Positions 1 through 8,553 of a DNA stretch of 36,050 nucleotides are shown piece after piece. Source of the stretch: an uncultured Candidatus Saccharibacteria bacterium (GTDB lineage Bacteria; Patescibacteriota; Saccharimonadia; Saccharimonadales; Saccharimonadaceae); NCBI GenBank assembly GCA_947307355.1, contig CAMZIV010000003.1, forward strand, positions 1 through 36,050. The letters are read 5' to 3'. Made by a program: the position numbers and the translations under genes. Each line of letters begins with the position of its first letter. The stretch's first letter is position 1. The notes under the pieces are model-generated. The model saw only the letters and a list, made by a program, of their open reading frames with translations, searched no databases and had not been told where the DNA came from.

Positions 1-5
1 AAAAA

Positions 6-81
6 TGGCAGGGGCGGCAAGACTCGAACTCGCGACACCTGGTTTTGGAGACCAGTGCTCTACCAACTGAGCTACACCCCT
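6..81 (-). tRNA. tRNA-Trp (anticodon CCA), CCA end encoded
   Basis: Minus strand reads AGGGGTGTAGCTCAGTTGGTAGAGCACTGGTCTCCAAAACCAGGTGTCGCGAGTTCGAGTCTTGCCGCCCCTGCCA; cloverleaf arms present, anticodon loop CTCCAAA. Confidence 0.95.
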
Positions 82-146
82 ACGTGTTCTATATATTTTA
101 TCACAAAAACTACACTTATGTTTAAAAATATGCTAAAATAATATAG

Positions 147-1370
147 ATGAAAATACTAATGCTTGGTTGGGAACTTCCTCCACACAACAGTGGTGGTCTT
201 GGCGTAGCGTGTTTGAATATGGCTCGCGCCCTTGCACACGAAGGTGCAAACATTGATTTTGTAGTTCCATACGAAGCCGAGCATCCCGAAATTGATTTTA
301 TGAACGTTCTTTCCGCTACACATCTAGACCCAATCTATAGGTACGGTGGCGGTTCTTATGAATCTTTAAAAATTCTCGAAGAAATTATTCCAACTTTCGA
401 CAAAGAGCACCTTGTTTCCATTCGTGAAGTACAAAAAACTTACCAAGATTTTGTTAATAAATATTTGATGGAATACAAACCAGATGTCGTGCACGCACAC
501 GATTGGCTTACCTACGAAGCCGGTATCTTGGCCAAGAAAAACTATGGTTTACCTTTAGTTGCTCACGTCCACGCAACTGAATTTGACCGTGCTGGAATGC
601 ATACTGGCAATCCTCTAATTCATGAGATCGAATACGAAGGTCTCATGATGGCCGATAAAATCATCGCCGTATCAGAAGCTACTAAACGTATTATTCACGA
701 GAAGTACAATATCCCACTTAATAAAATTGATGTAATCTACAACTCGCTCGACGACGACTATACTAAGTCAGATTATCATTTTGAAGATAATACTTACAAA
801 TACATATCATCTCTAAAATCAGCAGGCTGGACCGTAGTCTCAACTGTGGGTCGTTTCACCGTGCAAAAAGGTCTCTGGCATTTGATGCAAGCCGCTGCGA
901 TGGCTATCCACAAGAATCCAAAACTTCTATTTGTTTTTGCTGGTGATGGTGAAGAAAGAAACGAACTTATTAGTATGGCCGCAGATTTAGGTATTTCCAA
1001 AAATGTGATATTTACTGGCTTTATCCGTGGTAAAAAACTCCGTGATATTTATTCCATTTCGGATATATTCGTGATGAGCTCCGTTTCCGAACCGTTTGGC
1101 CTCACTGCCCTCGAAGCGGCTCACCATGGGGATGTTTTAATCTTAACTAAACAATCCGGTGTTTCCGAAATTATCTGGTCGGCCATGAAATACGATTACT
1201 GGGACGAAAGAAAGCTCGCCGACGAAATTCTAGCTATCGCCGATAACCCAGTGTTAAAGCAATCCTTAGTAGAAAATGTTAGGAGCGAATACAACAAAAT
1301 CTCCTGGCAACAAGTTGCCAAAAAATGTCTAAAGGTCTATAATAAAAGCATAAACAAAAAGGGGAAATAA
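147..1370 (+). CDS. Glycosyltransferase family 4 (glycogen/starch synthase-like)
   Basis: N-term MKILMLGWELPPHNSGGLGVA, GRFTVQKG and SEPFGLTALEAAHHG motifs typical of GT4/GT5 alpha-glucan synthases. Confidence 0.85.
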   Translation: MKILMLGWELPPHNSGGLGVACLNMARALAHEGANIDFVVPYEAEHPEIDFMNVLSATHLDPIYRYGGGSYESLKILEEIIPTFDKEHLVSIREVQKTYQDFVNKYLMEYKPDVVHAHDWLTYEAGILAKKNYGLPLVAHVHATEFDRAGMHTGNPLIHEIEYEGLMMADKIIAVSEATKRIIHEKYNIPLNKIDVIYNSLDDDYTKSDYHFEDNTYKYISSLKSAGWTVVSTVGRFTVQKGLWHLMQAAAMAIHKNPKLLFVFAGDGEERNELISMAADLGISKNVIFTGFIRGKKLRDIYSISDIFVMSSVSEPFGLTALEAAHHGDVLILTKQSGVSEIIWSAMKYDYWDERKLADEILAIADNPVLKQSLVENVRSEYNKISWQQVAKKCLKVYNKSINKKGK

Positions 1371-1372
1371 TT

Positions 1373-2572
1373 TTGCGCGCGATATGCTTGTATCTACACA
1401 TACATCAGCCAATTCGCTACCGCGAATATTCCATTTTTGATGTCTCGAATAATTCAGATTATTTTAATGATAGTTGGAATAGCAAACAAAGCAACGAGCG
1501 CATCTTTAAAAAAGTTGCCGAAAAAAGCTATCACCCAATGTTAGATTTAATTGAAAAGAATATCAAAAAATATCCTGATTTTAAACTTTCACTTTCTATT
1601 ACTGGCACTTGGCTCGAACAAGCCGAGAAATGGGATTACAGTCTTATCGAGCAAATCAAAAGATTGGTAGAAACAAAACAAGTCGAGATCGTAGGCGAAA
1701 CCTATTACCATTCCCTCGCCTTCTTCTTTGACCAAAAAGAATTTGAAGATCAAGTAAAAATGCATGACGAGAAGATTTTCGAACTTTTTGGTGTCCATCC
1801 AAAAGTCTTCCGTAACACCGAGTTAGCTTATAATGACAATCTAGCAAAATGGGCCGACGAAAAAGACTATAAAGGTATTCTCGCCGAAGGTTGGGACAGA
1901 GTTCTTGGCTGGCGTAGCCCAAATTATATTTATCGCCCAACTGGTTGCAAGAATATCAAGTTATTGCTCAAGAATTATCGTTTATCTGATGATATCGCTT
2001 TCCGCTTCTCCAACCGCAACTGGTCTGAATGGCCACTTACAGTGCCAAAATACATGAACTGGCTCGATATGGACTGTCTCCGTGGTAATCTCATTAATCT
2101 ATTCATGGATTTTGAAACCTTTGGCGAACACCAATGGAAAGACACCGGTATCTTTGATTTTATGGACAACCTAATTCCAAAATGGCTTGGCGAATACGAA
2201 AATAAATTCGTAACCGTATCAGAGGCTTGCGATTTATCTGGACCAGCCGACGAAATCTCTATGCCAGAAACTATCACCTGGGCCGATATGGAACGCGACT
2301 TATCCGCCTGGCTATCCAACTCAATGCAGAATTCTGCAATGAAAGATTTATATGCAATGAGAAATGACATCCTCGCCACAGGCGATGATAAATTAATCTC
2401 AGACTGGCGCAAAATGACCACATCCGATCATCCATACGCTATGTGTACTAAGTATTGGAACGATGGCGATGTCCACGCTTACTTCTCCGCATACTCTTCT
2501 CCATATGAAGGTTTCATGTACTTCATGAACGTCCTCCGCGATATAGAATATAGGTTGAACAACAAAAAATAG
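1373..2572 (+). CDS. Glycoside hydrolase family 57 (alpha-amylase-like), TTG start
   Basis: LHIHQPIRYREY N-terminus, FRNTELAYND (nucleophile region) and FMDFETFGEH (acid region) typical of GH57; starts 2 nt after the GT4 stop. Confidence 0.85.
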   Translation: MRAICLYLHIHQPIRYREYSIFDVSNNSDYFNDSWNSKQSNERIFKKVAEKSYHPMLDLIEKNIKKYPDFKLSLSITGTWLEQAEKWDYSLIEQIKRLVETKQVEIVGETYYHSLAFFFDQKEFEDQVKMHDEKIFELFGVHPKVFRNTELAYNDNLAKWADEKDYKGILAEGWDRVLGWRSPNYIYRPTGCKNIKLLLKNYRLSDDIAFRFSNRNWSEWPLTVPKYMNWLDMDCLRGNLINLFMDFETFGEHQWKDTGIFDFMDNLIPKWLGEYENKFVTVSEACDLSGPADEISMPETITWADMERDLSAWLSNSMQNSAMKDLYAMRNDILATGDDKLISDWRKMTTSDHPYAMCTKYWNDGDVHAYFSAYSSPYEGFMYFMNVLRDIEYRLNNKK

Positions 2573-2591
2573 CCCCTAAAGGGCTATTTTT
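2564..2591. terminator. Bidirectional intrinsic terminator between GH57 and rpmG
   Basis: AAAAATAGCCCCTAAAGGGCTATTTTT inverted repeat between convergent genes. Confidence 0.8.
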
Positions 2592-2799
2592 AACGTTTCT
2601 TTTCTTTAACTTCGTTACGACCGAGGTTCTTCTTGGTTTCAGTGAAAACAACGTGTTTACGTAGTACAGGATCATACTTCTTTAACGACAACTTGTCAGG
2701 AGTATTCATCGTGTTTTTCTTGGTGTAGTAAGCACGAACACCAGATTCCTCAGAAACGAGGCCAACGAGTTTGCGTTTAGTATTATTCTTCTTTGCCAT
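2590..2799 (-). CDS. rpmG: 50S ribosomal protein L33
   Basis: [56 protein letters not shown] matches L33; start trimmed from the ORF track to the MAKK methionine. Confidence 0.9.
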   Translation of the reverse strand: MAKKNNTKRKLVGLVSEESGVRAYYTKKNTMNTPDKLSLKKYDPVLRKHVVFTETKKNLGRNEVKEKKR

Positions 2800-2868
2800 A
2801 ATTCTCACTATTTTACCACAGTTATCAAAAAATCGCAAGACCATTTAGCCCTGCGATTTGATGATTGA

Positions 2869-3069
2869 CTACCAAGATATATAACCGCTTCCGCGATCGA
2901 TGCCACTGCCTCCGCATTTATCACACCAAATGCCAAAGATTTTACCATCGCCATTACATTTTAAACACTTATCACGGCGAACGGTTTCATGCGTTGCTTC
3001 ATGTTGTCTTTTAGCAAATTCGTCTTTATAATCGAATAATTTGCCACAGTATTTGCATGCAGTTGTCAA
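2869..3069 (-). CDS. Small zinc-binding protein (C2H2-like CxxC...HxxxH plus CxxC...CxxC), TTG start
   Basis: CKYCGKLFDYKDEFAKRQHEATH and CLKCNGDGKIFGIWCDKCGGSG; GGGGGTGA upstream as possible SD. Confidence 0.6.
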   Translation of the reverse strand: MTTACKYCGKLFDYKDEFAKRQHEATHETVRRDKCLKCNGDGKIFGIWCDKCGGSGIDRGSGYISW

Positions 3070-3122
3070 TCATTTCACCCCCTTTCTCTAAACTACGAAA
3101 TTTTCGAATTTTTGATATTTTA

Positions 3123-6100
3123 CTATTTTTCGCCACTTTTTGCAAGCAAGAGCGCAATGAAGTCTTTAATATCTTTAATGCCTTTATTTGAATCTGCGGC
3201 AATCATAAGCTCCGGGTCTTCAATGAATTTGAGGGTAGAAATCTGATAATAAACGGCTTTCATGATATCAAGCAGCATTTTTTCGTCCACAGCATTAAAG
3301 TCATATACCTTATCATAAACCTCGCTGTCATTATCTGGTACCACAAACAGAATATGGGCTTTATTTACCTTATATTTAGCATATTTTGGCGAATTATTCA
3401 GAAGGAGTTTATAGAAGCCTAGTTGCAGCATATATTTATATAGCGTAGAATGTGAAGTCCACTTCTCTTTGTGGTATCCAGAGGTCTTAAAATCATAAAT
3501 CTCAATTTCTTTGGCATCTTCGTTAATAGAGATATGGTCAATTACGCCAGTCACTGGAATTCCGTCAATCATCAGGCGGTCTGGGCCGAGATTAACTTCA
3601 GCCTTACCATTATGAAGAATATTCGCAAACTTCTTTAAAGAAATGGCAAGATCGGCTGGGCCTTTTTCACGAAGTCTAGCTTTAGTCTCTTGTGGTAAAT
3701 CTTTTTTGTCTAGCTCCGCAAGGAAATATTCTAGAGCCTCCTCATCAGAGAGATTATCATTGGTAACTTTTTCGAAAGTAGAGTGAATAAGCGTACCAAA
3801 AATCATCGCATCGTTTTCTATGTCAACAGGAGCCATTAGAATACGATCCTCAAAGAACGCTTCTGGCCCAGCATAGCAAACATCTATAAAAGAAGTTAAA
3901 GACGAAGCTGACATCCGGTAATTATCAACACGTTCCTTATATATAGCCATAAGATCCGGCGAGGCATTTACATATGGAACCATCCAAGTGTGGATATTTT
4001 TTTCGGCAATTTGAACGGCGCCTAGATCGTACATCGTCTCTGTTACGCCGGCAGGTATGAGCGGCGAAATCACTTTTTCTTCGTCTTCATATTCCTCTAA
4101 ATATTCTAGCCTTTCCGGAGATTTATCACTAAAATCATGCTTTGAATTTGTGATATATAGATACTTCTTAGCGCGAGTCAGTGCAACGTAAAGCACGCGT
4201 AGTCTCTCGCTATCAGTAATACCGGTATGACGAATATGAACGAGGTTCTTTGGCAAGGTCAAAAGATTATTATTGCCTTTACCACGGCCCCAGGCGCTGT
4301 GATCGGCCGAAATAATAAAAACATACTCGAACTCTAGACCCTTTGCGCCATGCGCTGTCAAAACCTGCACGGCCTCATCAGCTTCTTTATATGGGCTAAT
4401 TACATTTAACCCCATCTCAGCTTCTTGGTAATCATCAACCATATTAATTAGGTCTACCAAGCGAAGCGGTTTCTCACCAAAATGTTTGTGTAATTTACCG
4501 CGAAGCGACGCCAAATTCTCATACAAAGTAAAAGTAGAATAATCCTTTTCGGCTGCATAATAAGAAAGGAATGGTGAACGATATCCTTCTAGCTCTGTGG
4601 CACCAATTAGAAAATCGAGGAATATCTCGAGCGGCTCGTTAAATGATTTTGCAATCAAATTAGCAAAGAAAGTCATCACTGCCTTGATATTTTCATTTTC
4701 GCTTCCAGCAAAAGTATCAAAAGAAGAGGTTTTGCTGTATTTAGCTGCACCAGAAAGTTTAATCACCTCTAAAATCGGTAACTTAAAGAAAGGATAAGAC
4801 AATATTTCTAGTAAAGAAACATCTACGCGTAGTTCATTTGCACATTCATAAATGTATCGTGCGATAGTAAGAATCTGATGAATACGTTCGTCCTGCAAAA
4901 GATCGTTTTGTTTCTCATAGGCAATCTTAATCTCTGGGTGTTGATTTAAAAATGGCAAAAGAGGTTCAAAGTATTTGCGCTTCTGAGAGATAATGGCGAT
5001 TTCGTTTTGGTTTACGCCACTCTTAACTAGCTCAGCAATTTTGGTTGCTACATAATCATATTCCATATCGGAGCTTAGAAACTCAATACGATGGATCCCA
5101 GTAGATTTTAGCGCTTCGCGATGGGCAGTCAATTCTTTATCGGCATATCGGTCCGGAGCTTCCATAATAATCTTATGTGAAAAATCAAGGATTTCTTGCG
5201 TATTACGGTAATTTTCGGTGAGAGCTATCACGTGAGCATTGTAATGCTCCTGGAAAGACGCAAAATTCGAAGATAAAGCACCCTGAAATTCAAAAATCGC
5301 TTGATCATCATCACCTACAGCCATAATCATTGGCTTATCGTAATCAGTGATCGCCTGGATAATAGAGAGCTGCGAAGGGTTAGTATCTTGGAACTCATCC
5401 AGCATAATAAATTGATAACGTTCAGCGAGAGTCAAACAAAAACCCTTATCGGTCTTCAGCACGCGTACAGCCTCTTGAATCATATCATCAAAATCGAATA
5501 AGCCTTCTTCTTTCAGTTTTTCTTCATAACTAGCCATCACTTTAGCAACGCTGATCAATTTCTTATTCGAAACTCGGTCTTTTAATCTATAAGTTCCATT
5601 ATCAGTCTTTTCAAAGAATTCATCGCGCCAACCGGATAGCGGAGTGATTTTCTCAGTCGCCTCAGCTTCCATAATCGCTTCTTTCATAGCTGCAGCAATT
5701 GGTACAATATTCCTATATACAGAATTGTTATTATTTAGCTCAATCGTAGGAGTATCCTCGGCATATTTTTTCAAAACTTCATAAATCGGCTTATAGGCAT
5801 TCTCATAAGATTCTTTAAAGGCACGTGGCACTACATTAAGAAGCAAAGGCGAAATTGTATCGGAAAGTACCTTTGAATCTTCTATATTTATCTCGGCAAT
5901 TTTTAACAAGTCTTCAGAAGAGAGATTCGCTCCCTTAGCAGAAGAAATCACGTCAATAATGTCTTTGACTTTGTCACCATGCAAAATGTCTGTACCAGGC
6001 AGACTATCACGAATTTCTTTAATTAATTTAAACTTCTTTACTTCATCAATTGAATTATCCATTGCACGAGTATACTCATCAGAATAATTCTTATACTGTG

Positions 6101-6374
6101 CTAAAATCTCGGAACCAAAGGAATGATAAGTCGAAACGGTCACCTTAAGACCATCTTTTCCGACAATCCTTTTTAAGCGTTCTCGCATATTTTTGGCGCC
6201 GTTTTCAGTAAATGTTACGCACAAAATATTGGAAGGCGACGTATCAGTATTTTTTAGGATATAGGCTACTTTTTCCGAAAGCAATTGAGTTTTACCGGTT
6301 CCCGGTCCTGCCAGTACAAGCAAAGGTCCATCTAGATATTCTACGGCTTCTTTTTGCTTTGGATTCAAACCCAT
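3123..6374 (-). CDS. UvrD/PcrA-like superfamily 1 helicase with C-terminal PD-(D/E)XK nuclease domain
   Basis: Walker A AGPGTGKT, LDEFQDTNPSQ, GDDDQAIFEFQGA, LTAHGAKGLEFEYVF, VALTRAKKYLYI; C-term GTLIHSTFEK and GVIDHISINEDAKEIEIYDFKTS nuclease motif. Confidence 0.92.
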   Translation of the reverse strand: MGLNPKQKEAVEYLDGPLLVLAGPGTGKTQLLSEKVAYILKNTDTSPSNILCVTFTENGAKNMRERLKRIVGKDGLKVTVSTYHSFGSEILAQYKNYSDEYTRAMDNSIDEVKKFKLIKEIRDSLPGTDILHGDKVKDIIDVISSAKGANLSSEDLLKIAEINIEDSKVLSDTISPLLLNVVPRAFKESYENAYKPIYEVLKKYAEDTPTIELNNNNSVYRNIVPIAAAMKEAIMEAEATEKITPLSGWRDEFFEKTDNGTYRLKDRVSNKKLISVAKVMASYEEKLKEEGLFDFDDMIQEAVRVLKTDKGFCLTLAERYQFIMLDEFQDTNPSQLSIIQAITDYDKPMIMAVGDDDQAIFEFQGALSSNFASFQEHYNAHVIALTENYRNTQEILDFSHKIIMEAPDRYADKELTAHREALKSTGIHRIEFLSSDMEYDYVATKIAELVKSGVNQNEIAIISQKRKYFEPLLPFLNQHPEIKIAYEKQNDLLQDERIHQILTIARYIYECANELRVDVSLLEILSYPFFKLPILEVIKLSGAAKYSKTSSFDTFAGSENENIKAVMTFFANLIAKSFNEPLEIFLDFLIGATELEGYRSPFLSYYAAEKDYSTFTLYENLASLRGKLHKHFGEKPLRLVDLINMVDDYQEAEMGLNVISPYKEADEAVQVLTAHGAKGLEFEYVFIISADHSAWGRGKGNNNLLTLPKNLVHIRHTGITDSERLRVLYVALTRAKKYLYITNSKHDFSDKSPERLEYLEEYEDEEKVISPLIPAGVTETMYDLGAVQIAEKNIHTWMVPYVNASPDLMAIYKERVDNYRMSASSLTSFIDVCYAGPEAFFEDRILMAPVDIENDAMIFGTLIHSTFEKVTNDNLSDEEALEYFLAELDKKDLPQETKARLREKGPADLAISLKKFANILHNGKAEVNLGPDRLMIDGIPVTGVIDHISINEDAKEIEIYDFKTSGYHKEKWTSHSTLYKYMLQLGFYKLLLNNSPKYAKYKVNKAHILFVVPDNDSEVYDKVYDFNAVDEKMLLDIMKAVYYQISTLKFIEDPELMIAADSNKGIKDIKDFIALLLAKSGEK

Positions 6375-7144
6375 TCTTTGCTCCTACTGATTAAATCTTT
6401 GAGCTTTGTAGCGGTTTCTGGTACAATAATCGCACCATTTTTTACCTTAGAAAGCGCCGACAGGCCTTCCACGGTCTTTTCTGGTTCGGCCTTAGGATTT
6501 TTACGAAGAATCTGACCGAATTCATAATTACGTGAAGGATAGTTACAGGTTAGCTTTAGGTCACCTTTACCGCAGACACAGTCAATTGTAGCGGCCTTTG
6601 CTCCATTTGCCTCTAATACTTCTGCCATTTCTTTGGCGGTTTCAGAAAGAAACTTAGTGTGTTCTGGAGTTCCAGCCTCAAGACCAAGAAGACCACAATA
6701 TAGAGCGTAGATATTCTTAAGCGCGCCACACATCAAAACACCTTTTTCATCGTCAGTATAATCAAAGGTTAGATAATCAGTAGTGAATAAATCAATTACG
6801 CGCTGATCCGTAGCAGTCAGAACCGTCTTTTTCTGCGCTTTGATATCATCAGCAAAACCAGGCCCAGAAAGAATCATGTAATCTTTAAAATCTTCAAAGG
6901 TCTTATCAGAAAGAATGCCTTTGGTAGCCACAATCAATGGAATTTCATGTGGTACATTCGGCAAAACATACGGCGCTGCCTTAGAAGGCACAGCTAATAC
7001 AATCATATCAGCATCGGCCACGGTTTCTTTTAAAGTATCACCAGTACGATTAGAGTCATAATAATCAATGTCATGGCCTTTTTCTGCCAGAATTCCGCCA
7101 AGCGCGGTGCCAAAAGCCCCTGCCCCCAAAATTGCAATTTTCAT
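6365..7144 (-). CDS. gpsA: NAD(P)-dependent glycerol-3-phosphate dehydrogenase
   Basis: MKIAILGAGAFGTALGGILAEKG, ILSGPGFADDI, GALKNIYALYCGL motifs; start trimmed to MKIAIL. Confidence 0.85.
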   Translation of the reverse strand: MKIAILGAGAFGTALGGILAEKGHDIDYYDSNRTGDTLKETVADADMIVLAVPSKAAPYVLPNVPHEIPLIVATKGILSDKTFEDFKDYMILSGPGFADDIKAQKKTVLTATDQRVIDLFTTDYLTFDYTDDEKGVLMCGALKNIYALYCGLLGLEAGTPEHTKFLSETAKEMAEVLEANGAKAATIDCVCGKGDLKLTCNYPSRNYEFGQILRKNPKAEPEKTVEGLSALSKVKNGAIIVPETATKLKDLISRSKEWV

Positions 7145-7145
7145 T

Positions 7146-7988
7146 TTATTCCTTTGTCTTTTTGCATTTAATAATACGACTAACAATAAATGAGATTATC
7201 GAACAAACAGTCACAAAAGCGAGGAACATAAACCAAATTGGGCAAGCTACCATGATCTGAGTAGTTACATTGCTCTCGCCTAGGTAATCGATGGTCTGCG
7301 TAATTTCATAAATCCCAAGCGGAGAAATATCTTGGATACTAGTAGTTAAATACCTAGTGGTGCCAGGTAAAATTTCTTCTTGGATACCACCAGTTTTGCC
7401 TTCTTTTGGATAAACGATCTCACCATTAAGCACATTTTTTATCTGAAGATAAATATTTGCTGGCTCGTGTACATTGCCGTCATTTTTTAGCATTACATTG
7501 GATTTAGTTGGAAGCCCAGTTACAAAACCTGGGATAGAATTCTCTAGAACTTCGCCTTCATGATTAATCTCGCCGTCAATTTCGGCATAAATAAGGCTCG
7601 CAATACTGTAGATATTCTGTACACCAACACCCTCATTTACCAAAGAATTATCATTCTTACTGATAAGAAGCGCTGCGTATTGGCCACCGCCAGCCGCATC
7701 TTCCGGTACGGTAATCGTATAATTAATATGCACTTTATTATTTGGCGCAACGGTGCCAGTAGGGTTATCCACTTTAATCCAGTTCGCCATCTCGGTATTA
7801 GGAGTATTGGCGGTAAAATCAGCCTGGTATTCATTGCCAATCACGCCATATGGCATCACATCAACTTTATATTCAAAATCAGCCTTCGTATCTTCCGGAT
7901 TAGAAATCAAAATCGAACCCTGATAAACCTCACCAGGTTTAAGCTCGATTGCATTACTCATCGGCATAACGGTAAATGCATTATCCAT
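7146..7988 (-). CDS. DUF916/WxL-interacting-like Ig-fold protein with C-terminal transmembrane helix, no visible N-terminal signal peptide
   Basis: AIELKPGEVYQGSILISNPEDTKADFEYKVDVMPYG...AAGGGQYAALLIS resembles DUF916-type domains; C-term IWFMFLAFVTVCSIISFIVSRIIKCKK; AGGAGG SD directly upstream of ATG. Confidence 0.6.
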   Translation of the reverse strand: MDNAFTVMPMSNAIELKPGEVYQGSILISNPEDTKADFEYKVDVMPYGVIGNEYQADFTANTPNTEMANWIKVDNPTGTVAPNNKVHINYTITVPEDAAGGGQYAALLISKNDNSLVNEGVGVQNIYSIASLIYAEIDGEINHEGEVLENSIPGFVTGLPTKSNVMLKNDGNVHEPANIYLQIKNVLNGEIVYPKEGKTGGIQEEILPGTTRYLTTSIQDISPLGIYEITQTIDYLGESNVTTQIMVACPIWFMFLAFVTVCSIISFIVSRIIKCKKTKE

Positions 7989-7995
7989 ATTCCTC

Positions 7996-8553
7996 CTATT
8001 CTATAGATAATATTTTACCAGTACCGAGCTCAAGCTTCAAGAGCCTCTGGTTTTTTGACCCTCTAAATCTCAAGCTTAAATCTCTTTGGCTCAAGATAAA
8101 CGGACCGTCAATCAAAGCATCCAAAGATTTTAGAAATTCCCATGGTTCGCCACCAAATTCTTTGATAATCTCGTAAGTAAAACCAGAGAAGCTCCAAACA
8201 TCCCAACCAAGTTCTTTTCGGCAATAGTCAGCGATCTGTTTACAAGCCTTTGGTTGCACGAACGGTTCCCCACCACAGAAGGTAAGACCGGTTTGACCTT
8301 GGAGCTCAGATAGTTCTTTGCAAATATCATCTATTTTTACCAAAGTGCCTACAGTATAATCCCAAGTTTCTGGGTTTTGGCAACCTTTGCAATGATTTGG
8401 GCAACCTTGTGTCCAGAGGACAGCCCGAAGGCCGTCCCCATTCACAATGTTATCGTGTTCAATCGGACCAGATAATCTAATGTAGCCATCTGGCACTTCC
8501 ATCTGTTTGGCGATTTTGTCGAGCGCAATTTGGTGCCAATCGATGTCAGCCAT
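7996..8553 (-). CDS. nrdG: Anaerobic ribonucleoside-triphosphate reductase activating protein
   Basis: Radical SAM cluster CPNHCKGCQNPETWDY, LTFCGGEPFVQP; follows nrdD. Confidence 0.93.
   Translation of the reverse strand: MADIDWHQIALDKIAKQMEVPDGYIRLSGPIEHDNIVNGDGLRAVLWTQGCPNHCKGCQNPETWDYTVGTLVKIDDICKELSELQGQTGLTFCGGEPFVQPKACKQIADYCRKELGWDVWSFSGFTYEIIKEFGGEPWEFLKSLDALIDGPFILSQRDLSLRFRGSKNQRLLKLELGTGKILSIE

Noticed and set aside
794-1000. Short antisense ORFs across many genes in the ORF track (e.g. 794-1000, 1975-2421, 8616-8984, 10419-10793, 14412-14735, 15409-15957)
   Set aside because: They lie opposite strongly supported coding genes, show low-complexity or arginine/serine-biased sequence, and lack motifs or SD/promoter support.
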